Source of the DNA: Bacteroidales bacterium
Lineage (GTDB): Bacteria; Bacteroidota; Bacteroidia; Bacteroidales; UBA932
DNA: 41,513 bases
NCBI GenBank assembly: GCA_022508605.1
Contig: JAFLUX010000015.1
Span: forward strand, 1 to 41,513
Reading direction: 5' to 3'
Made by a program: the position numbers and the translations under genes. Every line of letters begins with the position of its first letter. Position 1 is the first letter of the stretch. Positions 32,528 to 40,096 of this stretch are shown piece by piece. Below the pieces are notes generated by a model, which ran no database searches, was not told the DNA's origin, and saw only the letters and a program-made list of their open reading frames with translations.

Positions 32528-33779
32528 ATACCGTTTCAGGCTTTTTGCGCATTTTTCGTAGATAATTGCAGCGACGTATATCCTTATCGCAAAGGAAAAG
32601 CATAAAGGCAAGGAAAATCATACAGTTCACCCTTTGCGTGAAGATGCAAATCATAGGCATGTTAATGAACTGCGCAACAAAATACATTTTAATGTGTATC
32701 CTGAACTTCTTCCAATTGCGAAAAACAAAGAAGACAATAAAGGCAAAATACACAAGAACTGTAACGATACCATACAGATTCAATGCGCCTACTATGCCCA
32801 CATCGGAGTGAAACAACTTCAGATTCTCGTACATATAGGCAATCTGCTGCCCGTATGCACTGTCCCCAACCGGACCGTTGCCGAATATGACCGAAAGAGG
32901 TCCACCCCAAAATTCCAGCAGATAAGTCGTGTATGAAAGAATGCGGATATTGTCATAGTCCAGGTCCCGTGTCGTCATCAGTATCAGGTCTTCAAACAAT
33001 ACTGCCGCATTCATGGCCGCGAGCAATATCACCAGCGACATAATGACGAAGAGTATCAATCTGCGCTTGCCTCTCAAAGACAAAAGAGGGACAAGCACCA
33101 AAGCAATCAAGGTGGAGAGCATCAACTGTCTTGTCTGGTCGAGATATACCCCGAACAAGCCGAAAAAAAAGAAAAAGACGTCGCTTAAGTCAATCCTCTT
33201 TAAAAGCCTGCCAAAATAGTAGAAAACCAAGAACATGGACAGGAAAGTGTCCTCTATGCAATACCTGTATATTCCGCTGCGTACTTCTATACCTTTGAAA
33301 TATCCTGTAGCATCGAGCCCTTCAGGCCTGAATGTAAAAAGGTAATCGGGATATGTAAACTGCTGGATGATGTTGATGAGCGTTCTCACTACCGCAAATA
33401 GAGTGAGCATCTTTACCAAATCCTTCTCTTTTGCCCCTGAACGGAGCAGAATGAAAAAGACCAGCGGAAGAAAAGAACTCAGATAGGCCCTCGCCGAAAC
33501 CAATGGAGACTGTCCATTTTCAATCCAGCAAGGAAGGAAACTGAGCATAGGGACCATGAGGAATAGCAACAACCACGGTGAAGACGGGGTTCGCAACGGG
33601 CCTTTAATTACGAAAAGCGATGCTATCAAGGCCAGGGAAAGAATATTGGAAATCCAGCCGTAATATGTCGGATTAATGCCGATGTAATCGAAATACATCA
33701 GCGAATGCAGGAATACGAATCCGACAAAGACAAGACTTGCCTTAGGAAATTTTCTCAAATCCAGCGATGCAACGGCCAT
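32514..33779 (-). CDS. Wzy-like O-antigen/exopolysaccharide polymerase
   Basis: The 421-residue protein has about eleven membrane helices and a larger periplasmic loop in the C-terminal half (around residues 265-320, with YTTYLLEFWGGPLSVIFGNGPVG). It is highly variable in sequence, as polymerases are; the DQTRQLMLS and GNGPVGDS segments are the kind of short motif seen in the O-antigen ligase/polymerase superfamily. Wzy joins repeat units in the periplasm. Position between wzx and wzz supports this assignment; a ligase (WaaL) is the alternative. The coding sequence is A+T-rich (20 of 60 G or C in 32701-32760). Confidence 0.75.
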   Translation of the reverse strand: MAVASLDLRKFPKASLVFVGFVFLHSLMYFDYIGINPTYYGWISNILSLALIASLFVIKGPLRTPSSPWLLLFLMVPMLSFLPCWIENGQSPLVSARAYLSSFLPLVFFILLRSGAKEKDLVKMLTLFAVVRTLINIIQQFTYPDYLFTFRPEGLDATGYFKGIEVRSGIYRYCIEDTFLSMFLVFYYFGRLLKRIDLSDVFFFFFGLFGVYLDQTRQLMLSTLIALVLVPLLSLRGKRRLILFVIMSLVILLAAMNAAVLFEDLILMTTRDLDYDNIRILSYTTYLLEFWGGPLSVIFGNGPVGDSAYGQQIAYMYENLKLFHSDVGIVGALNLYGIVTVLVYFAFIVFFVFRNWKKFRIHIKMYFVAQFINMPMICIFTQRVNCMIFLAFMLFLCDKDIRRCNYLRKMRKKPETVYAGS

Positions 33780-33781
33780 CG

Positions 33782-34897
33782 TCAGCAGGCTTCTTCCTCC
33801 CCGTCTTCAGAAGACGTGTATTTTATAACGCACCAAACAGCCCCTATGAAAAATCCCAATATGAACCACAATACTGTCAGCTTGACCTTCGAAGGCTTAC
33901 CCATATGAGGGGCTATTCCCGGTTGCACTACAACGAGGACCGGGGACTCCTGCTGCACTTTAGCCTTGGCGGTCAAAAGGTTCTGGGCGGTCTGGTTATA
34001 TAATTGATACCTCAGCTGGGCCTCATTTTGCAGATGCTGCTGCCGCACCTGCGAGAGTTTGCTGACGGACCCTATATTGGAATCCACATAACGGGCATAT
34101 TCACGCTGCGATTCCAAATATTCGTTACGGGTCTCATCATAAAGTTTCTCAAAATACTGGACATTCTCTCTCTCTTTCTCCGTCCTGTAGTTCACAACGA
34201 ATTTTTGCAGCTTGTCTATGACTGCATTTGCAAGCTGAGCCGCGATAATCGGATCCTGCATCGTCACCTTCAAAGAAAGCACATATGTCCTTTTTTCCAC
34301 CGAGGCGGTTATACTCTTTGACAAAACCCTGACAACCATCTCCTGCTGCTTGGTAAGCCTCAGGGAGTCCACATGCGCATGACCTTCGGCGTCATCGAAC
34401 TCGTCAGTCCCCTTGAACCAGGATTTCACGCTTCCCAAAACTTTCCACGGCAGCCCTAAAACGGCATTCCACCATGGGGCTTTATTGTAATTCACGATAT
34501 AGTCATACAAGTCCGTATGCACGAGGGAGTCTTTTGTCTCCACGGTTACCGGCATATCGAAAAGGTCGATGTAAAAATTTGTGGACCTTACAATCTCCGG
34601 ATACAGGTCCGGATGCATGGCGTCGGTCAGGGCCAGCGAGTTCATGTTTATGCCCGCAAGGCTTGCAAGCGAACTTAACCCGCCGGCATTGGCACGCGTG
34701 GTAATCTCGGGCGCGACCACAGCCTTAGCCGTATATGTCTTTGGCTTACTGAGTCCTATAATCAGACCTATCAAGGCCCCGACAAACGAGAACAATACAA
34801 TCTTCTTCCAGTTTTGGAGCATAGCCCTTACATAAGGCATAAAATCCAAAGACTCCTGTCCCTCGTCGAACTCATCGAATTCTTCAAAATCTTTCAT
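33782..34897 (-). CDS. Wzz-type chain-length determinant protein without kinase domain
   Basis: The 371-residue protein has an acidic N-terminal tail, a membrane helix near residues 33-51, a periplasmic domain with long helices (RTEKERENVQYFEKLYDETRNEYLESQREYARY, coiled coil) and a C-terminal membrane helix near 340-360, followed by a short acidic tail. Residues near the second helix (GKPSKVKLTVLW) form the proline-rich region typical of Wzz. It regulates polymer length with Wzy. The cytoplasmic tail is only about 20 residues and there is no Walker A, so the BY-kinase half of Wzc is missing. It is 9 bp downstream of the SLBB gene stop. Confidence 0.85.
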   Translation of the reverse strand: MKDFEEFDEFDEGQESLDFMPYVRAMLQNWKKIVLFSFVGALIGLIIGLSKPKTYTAKAVVAPEITTRANAGGLSSLASLAGINMNSLALTDAMHPDLYPEIVRSTNFYIDLFDMPVTVETKDSLVHTDLYDYIVNYNKAPWWNAVLGLPWKVLGSVKSWFKGTDEFDDAEGHAHVDSLRLTKQQEMVVRVLSKSITASVEKRTYVLSLKVTMQDPIIAAQLANAVIDKLQKFVVNYRTEKERENVQYFEKLYDETRNEYLESQREYARYVDSNIGSVSKLSQVRQQHLQNEAQLRYQLYNQTAQNLLTAKAKVQQESPVLVVVQPGIAPHMGKPSKVKLTVLWFILGFFIGAVWCVIKYTSSEDGEEEAC

Positions 34898-34906
34898 ATC
34901 CTTTAA

Positions 34907-37465
34907 CTATCTGAACAGACTGACGATCGTTGCGATCATGGTTGTTATGGAGGCCGCCGAGGTGCCTATTCCGAGCCACTCTCCGGTGGTCAGCTTGTCT
35001 TTGTCGGAGCGCGACGGCACCACCACCTCGCAGCCGGGCTCCAGCCGGGCCGAGCGCCCCACGGCCACTGTACCGTTCATGTAGACCACGTAAGTCTTGG
35101 CCCTGCGTGCTTGGGTGCCGTATCCTCCGGCTTGCCGCACATAGTAGCGTATCGGCTTCCCGGAGATATAGTGCACTGTGTTCGGATACAGCACCTCTCC
35201 CTGGATGCGCACAGTGGATGCCAGTTCCGGGATGATGAGCTCGTCCCCGTCGCGCAGCACTATGTCGTAGTCGGAGCCGGGATGGGCGAGGGCCTTGTCG
35301 AGTTCGAGTCCCACGGTGTATATTTCCGATACTTTCAGCTTGCGCAGGTCGACGGAATCCTTTCCGGCCACATTCTGCGTGGCTATCCTCGCCATGGCGG
35401 TGCGCACATTGCGTTCATACTGGTTTATCTTGCGTTTCAGCATGGCCCCGCGCACGTTGCCGTTGGGTGAAGCTCCGCCCGCCCGCTTTACCAGGTCCGA
35501 AACCCTCTCGTTGTTGGTAAGCAGCGTGTACTGCCCGGGGAAAGTGACCTCGCCAGTTATCGTGACATTCCTCTGCTCTATGTACGTGGGGCTCCTCCGC
35601 ACGGACACCACGTCGTAGGGCTTCAGTTCGAATCCGCCCTCGCCCTCATCCACAAGTCCGTCCTTTATGGCCATGGAGTACACCATGGCGAGCGTATCCG
35701 AGGCACTCGTGCTGTAGGGGTCGATTATACGCCTGGAGACATCCACCCTTGCGGAAGACGCACCCTCCGACAGGCCGCCGGCAATGAGTATGAGGTCTTC
35801 CACCGTAGTATGCTCCGCGAACTGGTATTTTCCCGGATTGGCGACATATCCGGTTATGGTGAAGTCGCCCTTGATTTCCACCTCGTTGATGTTGGATATG
35901 GTAAGTATGTCGTTGCGCTGAAGCAGCATATCGCCGACCGTGCCCTCCATTATCCCCTTGAGAGGCACGGACACTACTTCGAGGGAGCGGTCCGCCCTTT
36001 CCCTGATAATCTGGGCCCTGCCTGTGAACGCATCTTCCAGCAGTCCTCCGGCATGTTCGACAAGCTGGCGGACGGTCGCTATGTCGCGGCCTATCTCGAA
36101 CTTGCCCGGACGATAGACCGCACCTTTGATTTCCACCCGGTTGGTAAACACGTCCACTTTGCTGGACTGCACGCTCACAGCATCCGAGTCCATCATGGCG
36201 AAAGAGGCGAAGTCGGCAGACTTGACCGTATGTATATGATTGGTCCGGCCGTCGTTGCGCTCTACGCTCACGTCGTCTTTCCAGGCGCTCCCCGAAAACC
36301 CTCCGGCATATTCTATGAGGCGCGACAAGGGCTCTCCCTCTTTCATCTCATAGAACATGGGGCGCTTGATGCCACCGACTATGCTCACGAGCGAGGAATA
36401 TGCCGGCACGATGATGACATCCCCCTCTTTCAGCGCGACATTGGCGTCGAGCCTGCCATCGAAGATGTAGGAGTATATGTCCACCTCCGCGAATGTCTCC
36501 CCTCCGCGAACCACCCGTACGTTGCGCAAGGAGCCCACATCGGTAATGCCCCCGGCCCTGTACAGGGCTGTGAACACGGTGGAAAAGGCGGAAAGGCGGA
36601 AAGTGCCCGGAGTGTTGACCTCTCCGAGGACGTTCACCTGTATCGAGCGCACCTCTCCGAGCGTCACGCTCAGCTGGGACCCGCCTGAACGAAGCGAGGA
36701 ATATGTCTTGGAGAGGGCCGTCCTGATTTTGCCCGTGGCCTGTTTGACCGTGAGTCCCCCAAGTTGTATAGGTCCTACCTGGGATATTATGATACGTCCC
36801 TCCGGTGTCACCTTCTGGCTTATGGTGGCCTCGTTCACGCCCCATACGTCGATGATGAGTTCGTCCCCGGGGCCGAGCACGTAATCTTCCGGCGTGGCCG
36901 CATTGATGTTCGGTTCAAAACTCAGGGTCGCTGCCGAGAAGATATCGTGTCCGTAGATGATTTTCTCCCCGTCCTCGTCGTAGAGCGGAGAATCCTCATC
37001 TTCGTCCCCCTCGTCCTCCTCCGCATCATCGCCCTCCACCGGCTTGCCGTCCGGTCCGAGCAGGACTTCGCCCCCAGGGGTATCGGAAACGGTCTTCCTC
37101 GAAGTCTTTTTCTTCTTTTTCACGCCGGTCTCCTTCAGGGGTTTCCCCGGAACCTTGGATGCGTCCTCGTCCATTACCGAGGCCGACCCCCTCTCGGGCC
37201 TGCGCCCGTCCAGTTTGATGGCAGTCTGTCCGGACACCGTAAAATCTCCGGGAGTGCCGCTTTTATACTGCTTGAGCAGCCTCTGAAGCTGGGATGTGGT
37301 GACGCCCTTGGCCATCAGTTCGGTGCCTATCTGCCGCTCTGTCTTTCCCGATGCAACACCCTGGGCGATGTAGCTGATGATCTGGTCATCGGACATCTGG
37401 GCGAAAGCAGGCTGCGCCGCTGCAAGCAGGAGGGCAGAGAGCACAAAAATCAATTTGTCGCGCAT
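34907..37465 (-). CDS. SLBB-domain polysaccharide export protein (Wza-like outer-membrane component)
   Basis: The start at 37465 (MRDKLIFVLSALLL) gives 852 residues with a cleavable signal peptide ending AFAQ; upstream in-frame sequence lacks signal character. A short helical repeat region (DDQIISYIAQGVASGKTERQ) precedes a highly charged linker at about 110-165, with a KKKKK run followed by an acidic Asp/Glu-rich tract. The Poly_export domain (PEDYVLGPGDELIIDVWG) comes next, then about six SLBB-like repeats (each with V-x-G-x-x-x-x-P-G and an AGG motif), and finally a C-terminal membrane-like helix (WLGIGTSAASITTMIATIVSLF). It forms the export channel through the periplasm and outer membrane. 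No lipobox is present, in contrast to Wza. Confidence 0.88.
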   Translation of the reverse strand: MRDKLIFVLSALLLAAAQPAFAQMSDDQIISYIAQGVASGKTERQIGTELMAKGVTTSQLQRLLKQYKSGTPGDFTVSGQTAIKLDGRRPERGSASVMDEDASKVPGKPLKETGVKKKKKTSRKTVSDTPGGEVLLGPDGKPVEGDDAEEDEGDEDEDSPLYDEDGEKIIYGHDIFSAATLSFEPNINAATPEDYVLGPGDELIIDVWGVNEATISQKVTPEGRIIISQVGPIQLGGLTVKQATGKIRTALSKTYSSLRSGGSQLSVTLGEVRSIQVNVLGEVNTPGTFRLSAFSTVFTALYRAGGITDVGSLRNVRVVRGGETFAEVDIYSYIFDGRLDANVALKEGDVIIVPAYSSLVSIVGGIKRPMFYEMKEGEPLSRLIEYAGGFSGSAWKDDVSVERNDGRTNHIHTVKSADFASFAMMDSDAVSVQSSKVDVFTNRVEIKGAVYRPGKFEIGRDIATVRQLVEHAGGLLEDAFTGRAQIIRERADRSLEVVSVPLKGIMEGTVGDMLLQRNDILTISNINEVEIKGDFTITGYVANPGKYQFAEHTTVEDLILIAGGLSEGASSARVDVSRRIIDPYSTSASDTLAMVYSMAIKDGLVDEGEGGFELKPYDVVSVRRSPTYIEQRNVTITGEVTFPGQYTLLTNNERVSDLVKRAGGASPNGNVRGAMLKRKINQYERNVRTAMARIATQNVAGKDSVDLRKLKVSEIYTVGLELDKALAHPGSDYDIVLRDGDELIIPELASTVRIQGEVLYPNTVHYISGKPIRYYVRQAGGYGTQARRAKTYVVYMNGTVAVGRSARLEPGCEVVVPSRSDKDKLTTGEWLGIGTSAASITTMIATIVSLFR

Positions 37466-37525
37466 ATCAGTGATTTTGAAAATACAACTCCGTTGTCGCC
37501 TGTCACATATTGAATGCGGGCGAAA

Positions 37526-37555
37526 GCGGGAAACTATCCCGCGCATGCACTGCGC
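37526..37555. promoter_or_regulatory. Two adjacent hairpins in the leader before the SLBB gene
   Basis: GCGGGA (37526-37531) and TCCCGC (37537-37542) form a 6-bp stem with loop AACTA. GCGCA (37541-37545) and TGCGC (37551-37555) form a second. They share GC at 37541-37542, so they cannot both form completely. They lie between the phosphatase stop at 37564 and the SLBB ATG at 37465. Attenuation or a protein-binding site is possible; no U-tract supports a strong terminator. Confidence 0.3.
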
Positions 37556-37563
37556 CCTTTCCC

Positions 37564-38253
37564 CTAAGGGATAGAGCGTATATACTTTTTCTTCAGCTCG
37601 GCCGAAAGCAGATGCTCGAACGAGGAAATCCTGTGCAGGTCTGTACCGCTGCATTCGTACATCCCGGCCTCGAGCAGCTTTTCCGCCTTGAGCTTCACTT
37701 CAGGACCGTATGAGCCGGCAAGGGCCGGTATGCTGAGCTGAAATTCGACCTCATCGGACTTAAGCTGCCTGTAGCGCTTCATATCCATGTACATATAACG
37801 CTCCGGATGGGCAAGGAGCGGAAAATACCCCTTGGCCTTTATAGCCGCAAGGATGCCGTCCATATCTACCGGAGGGCTGAAATAGGAGGTCTCCACCAGC
37901 AGCCTGTTCCCATCCATGGGAAGCAGGTCGCCCCGCTCAAGCCTTTCCAGGAACAGGTTGTCGAGCATGTTCTCCGATGCAAGACGGAGTTTCATGCCGC
38001 CTGCATAGGAACGCTCCAGTTCGGAGAATCGCTCCCGCAGCGCCGCGGTAGAATTGGGAATATCCTCCATGATATGCGGGGTCATCCACACCGAGACATA
38101 ACCGGCCCGCTCCATGAGGGCAAGGGCGGCAAGCGAGTCTTCCATGTCGCCGAAGCCGTCATCCACGCCGGGAAGTATGTGGCAATGCCAATCCGTCCGA
38201 CCGTCGAACAGACCGGACGAGGACAACTTCACCTTGCTGCTGAACAAGCCCAT
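37564..38253 (-). CDS. PHP-family tyrosine phosphatase, CpsB/YwqE-like
   Basis: The 229-residue protein carries the PHP metal-binding motifs: DWHCHILPGVDDG at about 21-33 with His23 and His25, TPHIMED near 75, LAHPERY near 150, and the final GTDLHR. This is the pattern of CpsB (YwqE), a manganese-dependent phosphotyrosine phosphatase that dephosphorylates BY-kinases controlling capsule export. No such kinase is encoded in the cluster here, so the partner is elsewhere or the enzyme acts on another substrate. It is the first gene of the polysaccharide cluster in transcription order, 98 bp before the SLBB gene start. Confidence 0.9.
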   Translation of the reverse strand: MGLFSSKVKLSSSGLFDGRTDWHCHILPGVDDGFGDMEDSLAALALMERAGYVSVWMTPHIMEDIPNSTAALRERFSELERSYAGGMKLRLASENMLDNLFLERLERGDLLPMDGNRLLVETSYFSPPVDMDGILAAIKAKGYFPLLAHPERYMYMDMKRYRQLKSDEVEFQLSIPALAGSYGPEVKLKAEKLLEAGMYECSGTDLHRISSFEHLLSAELKKKYIRSIP

Positions 38254-38306
38254 AGCGAATATCAGCCTTAGTAATTCACAAATATAGTCAAATAAAAGCT
38301 CAAATC

Positions 38307-39626
38307 CTAACGGAAGCCTTTAAGTCGCTGACGCAGGGAGCCGTCCATGGCCATCTTCATCATCTTGCGGGTCTGTTCGAAGTGCTTCAGGAGCTTGTTC
38401 ACCTCGGCAAGGGATGTTCCCGACCCCTTGGCGATACGCTGCCTGCGGGAGCCGTTGATGCACTCGGGATGCTCTTTCTCATAAGGGGTCATGGACTGTA
38501 TGATGGCCTCTGTCGGCTTGAATGCGTCTTCGGGTATGTCGACATCCTTGAGGGCCTTGTCCATGCCGGGGAGCATGCCTGCGAGGTCCTTGATGCTGCC
38601 CATTTTCTGGACCTGCTTCAACTGGTCATAAAAATCATTGAGCGTAAACTGGTTGCGGGCAATCTTCCGGTGCAGTTCGCGAGCCTGCTTCTCATCGAAC
38701 TGTTCCTGGGCCTTTTCCACCAAGGACACGACGTCTCCCATGCCCAGTATCCTGTCGGCGATACGCGCGGGATAGAACACGTCGAGGGCGTCGAGCTTCT
38801 CTCCGGTGCTCACGAACTTTATGGGCTTGCCCGTAACCGCCTTGATGGAAAGGGCGGCTCCACCCCTGGTGTCGCCGTCCATCTTGGTCAGCACGACCCC
38901 GTCGTAGTCTATGGCCTCGTTGAAGGCTTTCGCGCTCTCCACGGCATCCTGGCCGGTCATGGCATCCACCACGAAAAGAGTCTCGTCCGGCGCGAGCGCG
39001 GAGTGGAGAGAGCTTATCTCATCCATCAGCTCCTTGTCGACGACAAGGCGTCCCGCCGTATCCACGAGCACGGTGTTGTAGCCCTCCGCGCGGGCCTTCG
39101 CCACGGCTGCGCGCGCGACCTTTACCGGGTCCTTCTCCCCGTCCTCACTGTACACGTCCACTCCGGCCTGGGAGGCCAGGGTCTTCAGCTGCTCTATGGC
39201 GGCAGGACGGAAAGTGTCGCAGGCGGCAAGCAGCACCCGGCGGCCCTTCCTGTTCTTGAGGTGCAGGGCGAGTTTGGCCGAGAAGGTGGTCTTTCCCGAA
39301 CCGTTCAGACCGGCGATGAGCAATACCGAGGGGGTGCCCTTCAGATTGATTTCACTGTGTTCGGAACCCATGAAGTCGGCCAGCTCGTCATGGACTATCT
39401 TGACCATCATCTGCTGAGGCTTCACGGCCGTAAGCACATTTGCGCCCAAAGCCTTCTGCTTCACACGGTCGCAGAACTCCTTGGCCACCTTGTAGCTCAC
39501 GTCGGCATCGAGCAGCGCCCTGCGGATTTCCTTGAGGGTTTCAGCGATATTAATCTCAGTTATCTTACCTTCGCCTTTCAGAATCTTGAAAGAGCGTTCG
39601 AGCCTGTCGGATAGATTCTCAAACAT
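38307..39626 (-). CDS. ffh: Signal recognition particle GTPase Ffh
   Basis: The 439-residue protein has the complete SRP54 plan: helical N domain (1-85), G domain with G1 GLNGSGKTTFSAKLA (near 107-121), DTAGRL, TKMDGDTRGGAALS and the GEKLDALDVF closing segment, and a methionine-rich M domain (about 325-439, with SMTPYEKEHPECINGSRRQRIAKGSG) that binds SRP RNA and signal sequences. It delivers nascent membrane proteins to FtsY. Length is normal. The start ATG is 32 bp from the divergent HTH gene, and a perfect -7 box sits at 39652-39659. Confidence 0.97.
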   Translation of the reverse strand: MFENLSDRLERSFKILKGEGKITEINIAETLKEIRRALLDADVSYKVAKEFCDRVKQKALGANVLTAVKPQQMMVKIVHDELADFMGSEHSEINLKGTPSVLLIAGLNGSGKTTFSAKLALHLKNRKGRRVLLAACDTFRPAAIEQLKTLASQAGVDVYSEDGEKDPVKVARAAVAKARAEGYNTVLVDTAGRLVVDKELMDEISSLHSALAPDETLFVVDAMTGQDAVESAKAFNEAIDYDGVVLTKMDGDTRGGAALSIKAVTGKPIKFVSTGEKLDALDVFYPARIADRILGMGDVVSLVEKAQEQFDEKQARELHRKIARNQFTLNDFYDQLKQVQKMGSIKDLAGMLPGMDKALKDVDIPEDAFKPTEAIIQSMTPYEKEHPECINGSRRQRIAKGSGTSLAEVNKLLKHFEQTRKMMKMAMDGSLRQRLKGFR

Positions 39627-39651
39627 AATAAACCAATTAACTAATAACCTG

Positions 39652-39659
39652 CAAATTTA
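39652..39659 (-). promoter_or_regulatory. -7 promoter element of ffh, overlapping the start of the HTH gene
   Basis: On the minus strand this reads TAAATTTG, an exact TAnnTTTG match. Its first base, on the minus strand, pairs with the A of the HTH gene ATG at 39659. The -33 region of ffh therefore lies in the first codons of that gene. Confidence 0.5.
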
Positions 39660-40096
39660 TGAAAAAATTAGCTATTTACAGGCAGCTGCTGTGCAAAATC
39701 GGATTGTGGATGCTAAGAAAGACGGAGTTCCTGCCGGGCGTCGCGGCAAAGCTTCCCGTAGAATCGGAGACGGCGGAGAAAATCGAGAAGTGGAAACTGG
39801 AAAGAGGATGGGCCGAAGAATGCAATATGCATGAGGCGGCGGCCAGAATCGGCATCAGCAAGGACGAACTGTCGCTTTATTTCAGGCACACATTCAAAAA
39901 GAGCTTCCTGCAATGGAGAAAGGAGATGCGCATTTCGGAAGCGAAGCGGCTACTGCTGGAGGACTATTCGGTATCCGCCACCGCCGTAGGAGAGGCGGTG
40001 GGGATTTCCGACAAAAGCAATTTTCGCCACCAGTTCAAGGAACTGACCGGACTGACGCCGGCACAGTGGCGCCTAAAACACAAGCCCCATGTCTGA
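39659..40096 (+). CDS. Small AraC-type helix-turn-helix protein
   Basis: The 145-residue protein consists of a short N-terminal segment (about 1-50, basic) followed by an AraC-family DNA-binding domain with two helix-turn-helix motifs (about 54-75, MHEAAARIGISKDELSLYFRH, and 100-125, SATAVGEAVGISDKSNFRHQFK), ending in the usual GLTPAQWR. No ligand-binding or receiver domain is present. It should bind DNA in the cytoplasm and may act on its divergent neighbour ffh or itself, given the promoter overlap; that is inference. The ATG could instead be 39710 (MLRKTEF). The last 24 bp overlap the convergent nucleotidase gene. Confidence 0.82.
   Translation: MKKLAIYRQLLCKIGLWMLRKTEFLPGVAAKLPVESETAEKIEKWKLERGWAEECNMHEAAARIGISKDELSLYFRHTFKKSFLQWRKEMRISEAKRLLLEDYSVSATAVGEAVGISDKSNFRHQFKELTGLTPAQWRLKHKPHV

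Noticed and set aside
19180..38253. Capsule locus controlled by an UpxY/UpxZ antitermination pair as in Bacteroides
   Set aside because: No NusG-like gene or its partner occurs upstream of the cluster, and no invertible promoter with inverted repeats was seen.
38382..39614. 410-codon open frame on the plus strand opposite ffh
   Set aside because: It lies wholly within ffh, an essential conserved gene, and its translation shows no recognisable domain.
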